Of a stretch of DNA of 64,000 bases, positions 8,173 through 16,770 are shown in pieces. Source of the DNA: Methylotenera_A sp049687015 (GTDB lineage: Bacteria > Pseudomonadota > Gammaproteobacteria > Burkholderiales > Methylophilaceae); NCBI GenBank assembly GCA_049687015.1, contig JBAVIP010000050.1, positions 77,292-141,291 on the forward strand, read 5' to 3'. Position 1 is the first letter of the stretch. Each line of letters starts with the position of its first letter. A program made the translations under genes and the position numbers. The notes below the pieces were generated by a model. It ran no database searches, had not been told where the DNA came from, and worked only from the letters and a program-made list of their open reading frames with translations.

Positions 8173-9177
8173 TTATTTAGCGATATGCTGTACTAGACGC
8201 ATCAAGTTACATGTGTATCCATATTCATTATCATACCAGCCGACTACCTTAACAAAGGTTGGGTCGAGCATGATACCCGCGTCTTTATCGAACACTCCAG
8301 CTGCAGGGCTGCTACGAAAATCGGTAGATACCACTTTTTCGTCGGTATAGCCCAGCACGCCCTTCATTTCGCCTTCGGATGCCTTTTTCATCGCATCACA
8401 AATCGCTTCGTAAGTAGTTTCCTTGTTAAGCTCTACAGTCAAGTCCACCACTGACACGTCTGCAGAGGGCACACGCAATGCCATGCCTGTGAGTTTTTTG
8501 TTGAGAGATGGAATCACTTTACCCACGGCCTTGGCTGCACCGGTGCTGGAAGGAATGATGTTCTCGAATACGCTACGACCACCGCGCCAGTCTTTCTTGG
8601 AGGGGCCATCTACTGTCAGTTGAGAGGCTGTTGCAGCATGCACGGTCGTCATCAGGCCACGCTTGATGCCAAAATTATCGTGTAACACTTTTGCCAATGG
8701 TGCCAGACCGTTGGTGGTGCAGGAAGCGGCTGAAACAATCGCCTCACCTTTGTATTCTTTGTGGTTTACGCCGTAAACGAACATCGGCGTATCGTCTTTA
8801 CCCGGTGCCGACTGTACCACTTTTTTCGCTCCGTTGTTGATATGCGGCTGACAGGTGTCCAGCGTTAGGAATGCCCCAGTAGACTCAACCACGATGTCTG
8901 CACCGCCAACTTTCCAATTAATATTGTTCGGGTCACGCTCCGCTGTGAGACGGATTTTCTTGCCATTGACCACCAGACTGCCGTTATCGGCTTCCAGCTT
9001 GGCATCAAAACGTCCGTGTACAGAATCGTATTTCAGCAAATAGATGATATATTCAATATCGTAAGAGCTGTTGATTGCAACAACTTCAATATCGTTAAAT
9101 TCGCGTTCTTGCACCGCGGCACGCAACACCATGCGGCCGATACGCCCAAAGCCATTGATTCCCACTCGCACTGTCAT
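8173..9177 (-). CDS. gap: Type I glyceraldehyde-3-phosphate dehydrogenase
   Basis: A 334-residue phosphorylating GAPDH. The Rossmann motif 'GINGFGRIGR' is at residues 6-15 and the catalytic cysteine lies in 'SAASCTTNGLAPL' (about 150-162). 'HAATASQLTVDGPS' and the C-terminal 'WYDNEYGYTCN' are also conserved. It converts glyceraldehyde-3-phosphate to 1,3-bisphosphoglycerate with NAD(P). It sits between tkt (with a terminator between) and pgk, consistent with coordinated sugar-phosphate metabolism. Confidence 0.96.
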   Translation of the reverse strand: MTVRVGINGFGRIGRMVLRAAVQEREFNDIEVVAINSSYDIEYIIYLLKYDSVHGRFDAKLEADNGSLVVNGKKIRLTAERDPNNINWKVGGADIVVESTGAFLTLDTCQPHINNGAKKVVQSAPGKDDTPMFVYGVNHKEYKGEAIVSAASCTTNGLAPLAKVLHDNFGIKRGLMTTVHAATASQLTVDGPSKKDWRGGRSVFENIIPSSTGAAKAVGKVIPSLNKKLTGMALRVPSADVSVVDLTVELNKETTYEAICDAMKKASEGEMKGVLGYTDEKVVSTDFRSSPAAGVFDKDAGIMLDPTFVKVVGWYDNEYGYTCNLMRLVQHIAK

Positions 9178-9229
9178 GATAACCCCTTAAAATACACCAA
9201 AAATGACTACTAATTTAGTTTTACAAATA

Positions 9230-9255
9230 AAAAGAGCCTCTTCAGAGGCTCTTTT
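9230..9255 (-). terminator. Intrinsic terminator after tkt
   Basis: An 11-bp perfect stem AAAAGAGCCTC / GAGGCTCTTTT with a 4-base loop, continued by T-rich sequence on the minus strand, lies 20 bases past the tkt stop. Confidence 0.9.
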
Positions 9256-9275
9256 ATTATGACGCTACTCGATAA

Positions 9276-11261
9276 TTACAACACTGATTTTACAGTTGCA
9301 ACAACATTTTCAACTGTAAAGCCAAAGTGTTTCATTAATACGCCACCTGGAGCAGATTCACCGAAAGTATCGATGCCAACAACCGCACCATCTAAGCCAA
9401 CATACTTGCGCCAGAAATCTGGGTGAGCCGCTTCAACTGCCACGCGCTTAACGCCTGCTGTCAATACGCTGTCACGATAAGCTTTGTCTTGACGGTCAAA
9501 CACGTTGGTTGATGGCATAGAAACCACGCGTACTTTAGTGCCAGCCGCATTCAACTCAGCCGCTGCTTTCACCGCCAAATCAAGTTCAGAACCGTTTGCA
9601 ATGATAATCACGTCCGCTTTGCCTGCTACGTCAGAGAACACGTAACCACCCTTACGCATCAAAGCAAATTGAGCAGTGTCGTGCTTAATACCAGCCACGT
9701 TTTGACGGCTCAACACCAAGCTGGATGGACCATCTTTACGCTCAACCGCAGCTACCCAAGCCACAGCAGTTTCAGTCGAACTGCCTGGACGCCATACATC
9801 CATACGTGGAATGTAGCGCAAGCCAGAGGTATTCTCTACTGGTTGGTGGGTAGGACCATCTTCACCCTGGCCGATAGAGTCATGTGACAACACGGCAATG
9901 GTGCGTTGTTTCATCAAAGCCGCCATACGCAATGCGCTCTTGGCATAGTCAGAGAACATATGGAACGTGCCACCGAATGGCAACAAGCCTCCGTGCAATG
10001 CCATGCCGTTCATAATGGCGAACATACCAAATTCACGCACGCCGTAAGAGATGTAGTTACCTGGTTTTTTGCCATCTACATGCGTAAAGCTAGGGCATGA
10101 AGTCAAGTTAGAACCTGTCAAGTCAGCAGAACCGCCCAAAAACTCTGGTAAAACGATAGCAAGCGCTGTAATTGCATTTTGTGAAGCTTTGCGGGTTGCA
10201 ATTCCTTCTGCTTTTTCGTTAGTTGCAGCAATCAGTGCATCTGTCGCCTGTTTCCAGTTAGCTGGCAAATCACCTGCCATACGGCGTTTGAATTCTGCCG
10301 CTTCAGCGGGGAATGCTTTTGCGTAAGCAGCAAATTTAGTGTTCCACTCGCCTTCTAGCTTGGCACCCTTAGCCTTACCATCCCAACCTGCGTAAACGTC
10401 CGCAGGAATTTCGAATGGCGCATGCGGCCAGCCGATTGCAGCACGTGTTACAGCAACTTCAGCGTCGCCTAATGCAGAGCCGTGGCAATCATGGCTACCC
10501 GCTTTGTTTGGTGAGCCTTTACCGATAATGGTCTTACAGCAAATCAACGATGGCTTGTCTTTTACTTTTTTCGCTGCAATTACCGCAGCATTAATCGCGT
10601 CAGAATCATGACCATCTACTGATTGCACGTGCCAGCCATAAGCCTCAAAGCGTTTTGCTGTGTCATCTGTGTACCAGCCTTCAATATGACCATCGATAGA
10701 GATACCGTTGTCATCCCAGAAAGCCACCAATTTGCCCAAGCCCCATGTACCGGCCAAAGCGCAAGCCTCGTGAGATACGCCTTCCATCATACAGCCGTCA
10801 CCTAAGAAGCAGTATGTGTAATGGTCAACAATGTCATGGCCTGGTTTGTTAAACTGGTCTGCCATTAATTTTTCAGCCATCGCGAAACCAACCGCGTTGG
10901 TAATACCTTGGCCTAATGGACCTGTCGTTGTTTCAATACCTGGTGCATAGCTGTATTCTGGGTGGCCTGCACATTTTGAGTGCAATTGACGGAAAGTCTT
11001 GATTTCATCCATCGGCAAATCGTAGCCAGTGAGATGCAATAGAGAGTAAATCAGCATGGAACCATGACCATTAGAGAGAATGAAACGATCGCGATCAGCC
11101 CAGTTTGGATTGGTTGGATTGTGACGTAAATGGTGATTCCACAATACCTCTGCAATTTCTGCCATGCCCATAGGTGCACCTGGGTGGCCAGAGTTGGCTT
11201 TTTGCACTGCATCCATAGATAACGCACGGATAGCGTTGCATAAATCGTTACGTGTTGCCAT
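9276..11261 (-). CDS. tkt: Transketolase
   Basis: A thiamine-diphosphate transketolase of 661 residues that transfers two-carbon units between sugar phosphates in the pentose-phosphate and ribulose-monophosphate pathways. Features: N-terminal 'KANSGHPGAPMGMAE', the ThDP motif beginning 'GDGCMMEGVSHEA' and ending with 'DDNGISIDG', the central Pyr domain with 'ISYGVREFGM' and 'DSIGQGEDGPTHQP', and a C-terminal domain. The frame is open further upstream to about 11396, but the conserved N-terminus starts at the ATG at 11261, which has an AGGGAGAG ribosome-binding site. Confidence 0.96.
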   Translation of the reverse strand: MATRNDLCNAIRALSMDAVQKANSGHPGAPMGMAEIAEVLWNHHLRHNPTNPNWADRDRFILSNGHGSMLIYSLLHLTGYDLPMDEIKTFRQLHSKCAGHPEYSYAPGIETTTGPLGQGITNAVGFAMAEKLMADQFNKPGHDIVDHYTYCFLGDGCMMEGVSHEACALAGTWGLGKLVAFWDDNGISIDGHIEGWYTDDTAKRFEAYGWHVQSVDGHDSDAINAAVIAAKKVKDKPSLICCKTIIGKGSPNKAGSHDCHGSALGDAEVAVTRAAIGWPHAPFEIPADVYAGWDGKAKGAKLEGEWNTKFAAYAKAFPAEAAEFKRRMAGDLPANWKQATDALIAATNEKAEGIATRKASQNAITALAIVLPEFLGGSADLTGSNLTSCPSFTHVDGKKPGNYISYGVREFGMFAIMNGMALHGGLLPFGGTFHMFSDYAKSALRMAALMKQRTIAVLSHDSIGQGEDGPTHQPVENTSGLRYIPRMDVWRPGSSTETAVAWVAAVERKDGPSSLVLSRQNVAGIKHDTAQFALMRKGGYVFSDVAGKADVIIIANGSELDLAVKAAAELNAAGTKVRVVSMPSTNVFDRQDKAYRDSVLTAGVKRVAVEAAHPDFWRKYVGLDGAVVGIDTFGESAPGGVLMKHFGFTVENVVATVKSVL

Positions 11262-11673
11262 GATTCTCTCCCTAATGATTAAACTTGAAGTCTTATATGA
11301 AACGCTATAAAACTCTGATTGAATTCTTAAAAAGCCTGTTTTAACTACGGCCTTTCGCAAAGACTTAATTATTGCGCAAATAACCCTGCTCGGCAAGGGC
11401 TTAAGCCAGTAATTGATGCCTTAAAAAGCATATTTTTGAATTTTCAAACGTGAGCTATTAGGTAGGGCGTGAGGCCAACGTAATGCGCAAATTATTGCTT
11501 CTCAAAATACAGCTAAAAACACCTACCCTGCAACCCGCATGGATGTTACCTCGCAGAGCATCGATTATTTGTTATTTTTGTGTGAATTTATTTTTTTTCG
11601 TCATTCCTGCGAAAATGGGAATCCATTTGGAATTAAAAATTGCGATGCTGACCCCTTTAACTCCCTCTTTTAC
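11262..11673. other. Intergenic region upstream of tkt
   Basis: No convincing gene is seen in these 412 bases. The part nearest 11261 must carry the tkt promoter and leader, though no clear -35/-10 pair was identified. A short dispersed-repeat-like segment lies at 11599-11630. Confidence 0.5.
11599..11630. repeat. Short dispersed-repeat-like segment (CGTCATTCC..GGGAATCCA type)
   Basis: CGTCATTCCTGCGAAAATGG followed by GAATCCATTTGG is a degenerate form of the 'CGTCATTCCCGCG..CGGGAATCCA' palindrome that recurs between genes in many proteobacteria. Only one copy is visible, so repeat status rests on resemblance. Confidence 0.45.
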
Positions 11674-12243
11674 CTACTGCCCCAACATCGCTTTCTTCAA
11701 CGACGCATCTACAGGGTGACCGCCAAGCCAAACGCGGAGCAAAGCGTGGTTAAATGCTTCGCCCTCAACTTGCCCTAACACCTTGCCATTAAGGCTGACT
11801 TGCGTACCTGCCGCAGTATAATCCAGCAAAATCACATCGCCTTCTTTTACCTCTTTAGCAGAAGTCATCATTTGGCGAAACGCTTTCATTTGCGTATCAA
11901 TCGCTGCCATCTCGGCCGCGCTGTTATTGGCGGTAAAGCCTTCATCCATAGCGTGCAAAAGCTTTTCTGCACTTAGTTCGCGTAAAAAGTGCATGCTCAC
12001 CCGCTTGTTGCCACTGTCGCCTAGCACCGCGTTAGCATCAGCCTGCTTTTGCGTTAAGTACAGCGCCGCCACATACACTTTAAACATCATCTTGGTACGA
12101 ACACCCGCGCCATTTAATACCAGCGCATTGCCACCCACTTTGGCAGCTTCATCCACCTTAACGCCTTTTACCTCTATTGCCTGGGCTGAAAATGTAAGGA
12201 CAAAAAATAATGTGGCGAGGATAAATTTAAGTAACTGTTTCAC
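11674..12243 (-). CDS. Secreted chalcone isomerase-like protein
   Basis: A 189-residue protein with an N-terminal signal peptide (hydrophobic 5-17, 'FSAQA' cleavage near 22) and a body resembling the bacterial chalcone isomerase-like family: 'LNGAGVRTKMMFKVYVAALYL' near residues 43-63, 'FLRELSAEKL', and 'ALLRVWLGGHPVD' near the C-terminus. Bacterial members lack a proven isomerase role and are usually annotated as periplasmic proteins of unknown function. It lies 21 bases downstream of the Gfo/Idh gene on the same strand. Confidence 0.8.
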   Translation of the reverse strand: MKQLLKFILATLFFVLTFSAQAIEVKGVKVDEAAKVGGNALVLNGAGVRTKMMFKVYVAALYLTQKQADANAVLGDSGNKRVSMHFLRELSAEKLLHAMDEGFTANNSAAEMAAIDTQMKAFRQMMTSAKEVKEGDVILLDYTAAGTQVSLNGKVLGQVEGEAFNHALLRVWLGGHPVDASLKKAMLGQ

Positions 12244-12264
12244 GGCAAAACCTTTCTTAAGGAG

Positions 12265-13290
12265 TTAGCAAGCTATCATAGTTTTAGTCGTTACTGATTG
12301 CAAAACAGCCTCAATCGCCTTGCAATTGGCTTTTGCATCCGCAAAAGTTAAATACGGCGCTTTGTCGTTAAGCACGCAATCGCTAAAGTGTTCAATTTCT
12401 AAGGTAAAGTGGTTGCTTGGCGCAAAGCGTTCTTCGGCGTATTTGCCGTCCTCCAATGCCCATGAAATCACCGGCACATCGTTCTGGAACACCCACGCGG
12501 CATGGCATTTTACCCAGCCTTTGCTGCCAATGATTTCATATTCTGATTTGCGCGAACGCTCAAAACTGATGTCGAAATGCCCAAAGCGCGCGCGGCCTTC
12601 TGCATCTAGCCCAAAATCCAGCACGCCGCTGGTCACAATATCTGCGCCATGTTCATTCAGTTTGGCATGCGCGATAATGGATTTAGGCTCAAGGCTGAAA
12701 CACCACCTTAATGAATGAATCGCGTAAGGTCCAATATCCCACATCGCGCCGCCGCCTTGCGCCATGCTGCGATTGATGCGATACATGCGGGCTGGTTTCA
12801 TTAAAAATGAGTAGCTGGCACGGGCAGAAAGCACATCGCCAATCAAGCCGCTATCCACAATCTCTTTCACCCGCGCATGTTGTGGATGAAAGCGGTACAT
12901 AAAGCCTTCCATCACCTTCACATTGGCTTTTTTTGCGGCGGCTTCAATCGCATCAATATCTTTGACTGAGGTAGCCATCGGCTTTTCAATCAACACATGC
13001 TTGCCAGCATCAATCGCCTTAAGCGCCCATTCCGCGTGCTCCTCATTCGCCATCGGGCAATAGATGGCTTCGATATTCTTATCGTTAATCAAGGCATCCA
13101 TGTCGTCATAACACGTCACGCTATTTGCATAACAGGGCGCGTATTTTTCCAGCGTCGCTTTCGCCGCCCCTGCACGACGGCTGGCGATAGCCACTAATTG
13201 CGAATTCGGCGCTTCGATAATTGCCGGCAGCAAGCGCTCATTCACACGTGCTGCGCCGAGGATGCCCCATTTGAGTTTTTGAGTTGTCAT
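12265..13290 (-). CDS. Gfo/Idh/MocA-family NAD(P)-dependent oxidoreductase
   Basis: A 341-residue oxidoreductase. The N-terminal Rossmann segment 'LKWGILGAARVNERLLPA' binds the dinucleotide; 'GKHVLIEKPMATS' (about 93-105) is the family's catalytic EKP motif, followed by 'VMEGFMYRFHPQH' and a C-terminal mixed domain. Substrates in this family are sugars, inositols or related compounds, and the specific one cannot be read here. The frame is open upstream to 13434, but the ATG at 13290 starts the conserved fold and nothing upstream looks conserved. It lies 5 bases after a broken VOC gene. Confidence 0.88.
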   Translation of the reverse strand: MTTQKLKWGILGAARVNERLLPAIIEAPNSQLVAIASRRAGAAKATLEKYAPCYANSVTCYDDMDALINDKNIEAIYCPMANEEHAEWALKAIDAGKHVLIEKPMATSVKDIDAIEAAAKKANVKVMEGFMYRFHPQHARVKEIVDSGLIGDVLSARASYSFLMKPARMYRINRSMAQGGGAMWDIGPYAIHSLRWCFSLEPKSIIAHAKLNEHGADIVTSGVLDFGLDAEGRARFGHFDISFERSRKSEYEIIGSKGWVKCHAAWVFQNDVPVISWALEDGKYAEERFAPSNHFTLEIEHFSDCVLNDKAPYLTFADAKANCKAIEAVLQSVTTKTMIAC

Positions 13291-13295
13291 ATTTT

Positions 13296-13672
13296 TCACT
13301 TCATTGAATGTAGGCCGATCGTATTGCCCTCGGTATCTACCGCGAGAACAAAAAAACCATATTGCCCAATTGACATTTTTTCTTGGCAAATACTGCCGCC
13401 AGCTACTATTACCCGCTTGCCTTCTACTGCACAATCCTCACAACTAAAATATACCATTGTGCTGTTGCCGCCTGAAGGCATTCCTTGCATCTTAACCAGC
13501 GAACCGGTAATGCCAAATTCGCTATTTTCGCTCCTGGGAAAGCCCACATTTCTATCTCACCTTCGCTCATCATTTCTAGCTTGGTCTGAAAAACGGATTC
13601 GTAAAACGCTTTGGCGCGTGCCATATCTTGCACGTATATTTCAAACCAAACAACAGGGTTATTTTTCATCAT
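13296..13672 (-). pseudogene. VOC-family (glyoxalase-like) protein gene, frameshifted
   Basis: Two overlapping minus-strand frames together make one VOC-superfamily protein. The first (start 13672) gives 'NPVVWFEIYVQDMARAKAFY' and runs to 'EMWAFPG'; the second frame continues with 'ENSEFGITGSLVKMQG' and ends '..YGFFVLAVDTEGNTIGLHS'. Restoring one base near 13527-13537 (GGAGCGAAAA) would join them into about 125 residues, the usual size. VOC proteins of this kind are metal-dependent glyoxalase/dioxygenase-like enzymes of varied function. Whether this is a real inactivating deletion or a sequencing/assembly error cannot be decided here. Confidence 0.75.
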
Positions 13673-13681
13673 GTCTTCTCC

Positions 13682-14233
13682 TTAAGTTTTCCACTTGATT
13701 GAGCAGCCAATACTGGCAATTTGTTCTTTCGGCCCCTGCCCAGTTTCTGAAATTTGCTTCATGGCATGAAACAAATCGCGCGTACTTTGTGGCGCAGTTT
13801 CTTTGCGGCTTTCGTCAAAGCGACCGCGATATTGCAGTTCGGCCTTATTGTTAAACCCAAAAAAATCCGGTGTACACACTGCGCCATAGGCCTTAGCTAT
13901 TTCTTGTGTTTTATCCGATAAATATGGAAATGGGAAATCCATCTCGTATGCGATTTTTTTCATGTTATCAAAACTGTCTTCCTGATATTCTTTTGGGTCG
14001 TTGGACATAATCGCCACTGTATTGATGCCGAGCATTTTCAGCTCGCGCACATCCGCAACCAACCGCGGCAAAATAGCTTTTACGTAGGGACAATGGTTAC
14101 AAATAAACATCACCAACAAGCCATTTTTGCCCATCATCTGGTCGCGTGAAATCATGTTGCCATCCACATTTTGCAGATTAAAGTCGGGGGCTTTCCAGCC
14201 AAAATCGCACACTGGTGGGTTTAAACTTGCCAT
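13682..14233 (-). CDS. Thioredoxin-like / AhpC-TSA-type redox protein
   Basis: A 183-residue cytoplasmic protein (no signal peptide) with a thioredoxin fold: 'APDFNLQNVDG' near residue 15, the active-site 'FICNHCPYVKAI' (CxxC, about residues 44-55), and 'AYGAVCTPDFFGF' with the cis-proline-like TP further on. It belongs to the common thioredoxin family related to AhpC/TSA and TlpA. Substrate unknown. It precedes the broken VOC gene by 9 bases and probably heads this minus-strand set. Confidence 0.85.
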   Translation of the reverse strand: MASLNPPVCDFGWKAPDFNLQNVDGNMISRDQMMGKNGLLVMFICNHCPYVKAILPRLVADVRELKMLGINTVAIMSNDPKEYQEDSFDNMKKIAYEMDFPFPYLSDKTQEIAKAYGAVCTPDFFGFNNKAELQYRGRFDESRKETAPQSTRDLFHAMKQISETGQGPKEQIASIGCSIKWKT

Positions 14234-14320
14234 GCTGCTTCCTTTTTTTCTAATTCAACTGCTTAAATTGACTATAATTTAATCTTACCACTTTAGCCGT
14301 TTTGAAACACACCGCCAAAT

Positions 14321-15055
14321 ATGTCAAACCTGCGTTTTTATAGCCCGGAAAAACTTAGCTTGGGCGCGAGCATTAAACTCTCTGACAACGCCGCCAGCCA
14401 TGCCACACGCGTGCTGCGCTTAAATGTGGGAGATGTGATCAATCTATTTAATGGCGATGGTTCCGATTATGCTTGCGAGTTAATCCTGGTTAAAAAAAAT
14501 GAAGTACTTGCCAAAGTAAAAAGCAGTGTAGCGATTAACAATGAGTCGCCGCTCAACATCACGCTGCTGCAAGGCATTTCCAGCGGCGACCGCATGGATT
14601 ACACTATTCAAAAGGCGGTTGAGCTGGGCGTAAAACAAATACAACCGATTGCTACTGAGCGCAGCGTGGTAAAGCTCTCTGCCGAGCGCGCAGAAAAACG
14701 CTTGGAGCATTGGCAAAACGTAGTGATTTCCGCCTGTGAACAATGCGGGCGGGCGACCATTCCCATAGTTTCCGCTCCAAAGCCTCTGGCAAACTGGCTG
14801 GCAGCCAATCCACAAGCCACCAGCACGCGAATCCTGCTCAACCCAACAAGCTCCAAACGCTTAGCCGAATTAGCAAAACCAACCGGCGAGATTCAACTGC
14901 TGATCGGCGCGGAAGGCGGATTAAGCAATGCCGAAATTGATACGGCCATCTCGCACGGTTTTCAATCTGTGATTTTAGGCCCGCGCATTTTGCGTACAGA
15001 AACTGCGGCACTTGCAGCGGTAAGCGTCATGCACACGCTTTGGGGGGACTTTTAA
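14321..15055 (+). CDS. rsmE: 16S rRNA (uracil-1498-N3)-methyltransferase
   Basis: A SPOUT-superfamily methyltransferase of 244 residues that methylates U1498 of 16S rRNA. An N-terminal PUA-like part with 'HATRVLRLNVGD' leads to a C-terminal knotted SAM-binding domain with 'IQKAVELGVKQIQPIATERS', 'SACEQCGRA', 'IGAEGGLSNAEI' and 'LGPRILRTETA'. Only 66 bases separate it from the XRE-ArgA gene, and that gap is almost entirely a promoter and palindrome, so the genes may not share a transcript. Confidence 0.95.
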   Translation: MSNLRFYSPEKLSLGASIKLSDNAASHATRVLRLNVGDVINLFNGDGSDYACELILVKKNEVLAKVKSSVAINNESPLNITLLQGISSGDRMDYTIQKAVELGVKQIQPIATERSVVKLSAERAEKRLEHWQNVVISACEQCGRATIPIVSAPKPLANWLAANPQATSTRILLNPTSSKRLAELAKPTGEIQLLIGAEGGLSNAEIDTAISHGFQSVILGPRILRTETAALAAVSVMHTLWGDF

Positions 15056-15065
15056 TTTAAAATAT

Positions 15066-15094
15066 TTGCATTATTTACAAATATATTTTATATT
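15066..15094 (+). promoter_or_regulatory. Candidate promoter of the XRE-argA gene
   Basis: TTGCAT (15066-15071) and TATATT (15089-15094) are separated by exactly 17 bases. Transcription would start near 15100, giving a leader of about 20 bases inside the palindrome at 15083-15123. The surrounding DNA is extremely AT-rich, so chance matches are possible. Confidence 0.45.
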
Positions 15095-15123
15095 TATGTA
15101 AATTTTACATAAATATAAAATAT
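15083..15123. promoter_or_regulatory. Perfect 41-bp palindrome overlapping the argA start codon (candidate operator)
   Basis: Arms of 20 bp (15083-15102 and 15104-15123) match perfectly around a single central base; the core is ATGTAAA-T-TTTACAT. The right arm ends on the first two bases of the ATG at 15122, and the left arm covers the candidate -10. The gene has no Shine-Dalgarno sequence. This is an ideal two-fold site for a dimeric XRE-type protein, and the gene it controls begins with an XRE domain, so autoregulation is inferred. Confidence 0.7.
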
Positions 15124-16714
15124 GTCACTTGGTAATTTTATACGTCAGCGACGCAAATCACTGAATATCACACTGCAAACACTTGCTAACCAAGTGGGTG
15201 CAGACGCTGGCAATTTATCACGTATCGAGCGTGGCGAATTAGGCATTAACGAAACCTTGCTGCGCAAAGTAGCTTCCGCACTCGACTGCACACCTGCCTA
15301 CTTATATGCGCAAAGTGATGCGCCTCTGGCACAATTAAGCGCACAAGAAAATCAACAGCCGTATCTTGTCAATGCGTCGCAAACCAACAACACAAAAGAT
15401 TTCGTGCAGTGGTTTCGCTCTGCCACGCCCTATATTCACGCGTTTGGCGGCCGCACTTTTGTCATCGCGTTTGGTGGCGAGGTGGTAGATGAAAGGCAAT
15501 TTATTGCACTTTCGCATGATTTGAACCTACTTGCCAGTTTAGAAGTGAGGCTAGTACTTGTGCATGGCGCGCGTCCGCAGATTGAGCGGCGCTTAAAGCG
15601 TGCCAAACTCACGCCCACGCTGCACAACGGTTTGCGTGTAACCGATGACGAGGCGATGGAAATAGTCAAAGAGGCCAATGGCGCTGTGCGCGTTGAGATT
15701 GAAGCGCTGCTCTCAATGGGTATTGCCAACTCCCCTATGGCGGGCGCAGACATTCGCGTGGCGAGTGGCAATTTTGTGACTGCCAAGCCGCTGGGTGTAC
15801 GCGATGGCGTCGATTTGCAACACACGGGCGAAGTACGCAAAGTGGATGCGGTAAGCATACAAAAGCGCCTGAATGATGGTGAGCTGGTGCTGCTCTCTCC
15901 GCTCGGATACTCGCCTACCGGCGAGGCGTTTAACTTAAGCCTGGAAGACGTGGCCGTGAGTACCGCCATTGCGCTGGATGCAGAGAAGCTCATTTTTTTA
16001 ATGGATAGCGAAGGCGTACATAATTTACGAGGAGAACTATTGCGTGAGATGACTACGGAAAAAGCCAAAAATTTATTGCGCAATCTACAAAATAACGAAG
16101 CACCGATTAATATTTCTGAGGACGTGAATTATTATCTACCCGCCGCCGTGCGCGCCTGCGAGCAAGGCGTGGCACGCACGCATTTGATTTCACGTCATAT
16201 CGACGGAGCCATTATTCAGGAACTATTTACCCATAATGGTATTGGTACGATGGTGACAGAACAATCACTAGAAACCATGCGTCAAGCGACGATTGAAGAT
16301 GTGGGTGGCATACTCATATTAATCGAGCCGCTTGAAAATGAGGGCTTTCTAGTGCGTCGCGGACGTGAACGTATTGAAACAGAAATCAACCATTTTTATG
16401 TGATGGAGCACGATAACCGCATCATCGGCTGCGCTGCGCTGCACCCATTTGCAGCTGATGGTATGGCCGAATTTGCCTGTTTGGCGATTGACCCGAGCTA
16501 TAGAGGCGGCGGGCGCGGTGACAAGCTATTTAACTACTGCCAGAACCGGGCCAAAGAGCTGGGGTTCAGGCAGCTGTTTTGCCTGACTACGCGCACCGAA
16601 CACTGGTTTCTGGAGCGCGGCTTTATCGAAAAACCCGTTGAATATCTGCCGCAAGAAAAGCAACAACTATACAATTTTCAACGAAAATCTAAAGTGTTTG
16701 TAAAAACACTTTAG
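15122..16714 (+). CDS. argA: N-acetylglutamate synthase with an N-terminal XRE helix-turn-helix domain
   Basis: ArgA acetylates glutamate with acetyl-CoA, the first step of arginine synthesis. This 530-residue protein is about 90 residues longer than usual. Residues 2-66 form a canonical XRE/Cro helix-turn-helix ('LGNFIRQRRKSL', 'LANQVGADAGNLSRIERG'); 67-90 are a linker. The amino-acid-kinase-like domain starts at about 91 ('FVQWFRSATPYIHAFGGRTF', 'LVHGARPQI', 'GLRVTDDEAM'). A GNAT domain starts at about 386, with acetyl-CoA loop 'RGGGRG' at 461-466 and 'WFLERGF'. The frame is unbroken and no ATG, GTG or TTG lies near residue 91, so a separate standard ArgA start is unlikely. argB follows. 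Confidence 0.9.
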   Translation: MSLGNFIRQRRKSLNITLQTLANQVGADAGNLSRIERGELGINETLLRKVASALDCTPAYLYAQSDAPLAQLSAQENQQPYLVNASQTNNTKDFVQWFRSATPYIHAFGGRTFVIAFGGEVVDERQFIALSHDLNLLASLEVRLVLVHGARPQIERRLKRAKLTPTLHNGLRVTDDEAMEIVKEANGAVRVEIEALLSMGIANSPMAGADIRVASGNFVTAKPLGVRDGVDLQHTGEVRKVDAVSIQKRLNDGELVLLSPLGYSPTGEAFNLSLEDVAVSTAIALDAEKLIFLMDSEGVHNLRGELLREMTTEKAKNLLRNLQNNEAPINISEDVNYYLPAAVRACEQGVARTHLISRHIDGAIIQELFTHNGIGTMVTEQSLETMRQATIEDVGGILILIEPLENEGFLVRRGRERIETEINHFYVMEHDNRIIGCAALHPFAADGMAEFACLAIDPSYRGGGRGDKLFNYCQNRAKELGFRQLFCLTTRTEHWFLERGFIEKPVEYLPQEKQQLYNFQRKSKVFVKTL

Positions 16715-16770
16715 CTTCAACCAATTGAATGGTTTTTAGTTACAATACAAATAAATTAACGAGAAACAAT

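Noticed and set aside
11262..11396. An N-terminal extension of transketolase
   Set aside because: The open frame continues but is not transketolase-like, and the ATG at 11261 has a strong ribosome-binding site.
13291..13434. An N-terminal extension of the Gfo/Idh/MocA protein
   Set aside because: It overlaps the VOC gene and the Rossmann fold begins right after the ATG at 13290.
15436..16083. A long serine-rich frame antisense to argA
   Set aside because: Shadow of the coding strand; no start signal or recognisable domain.
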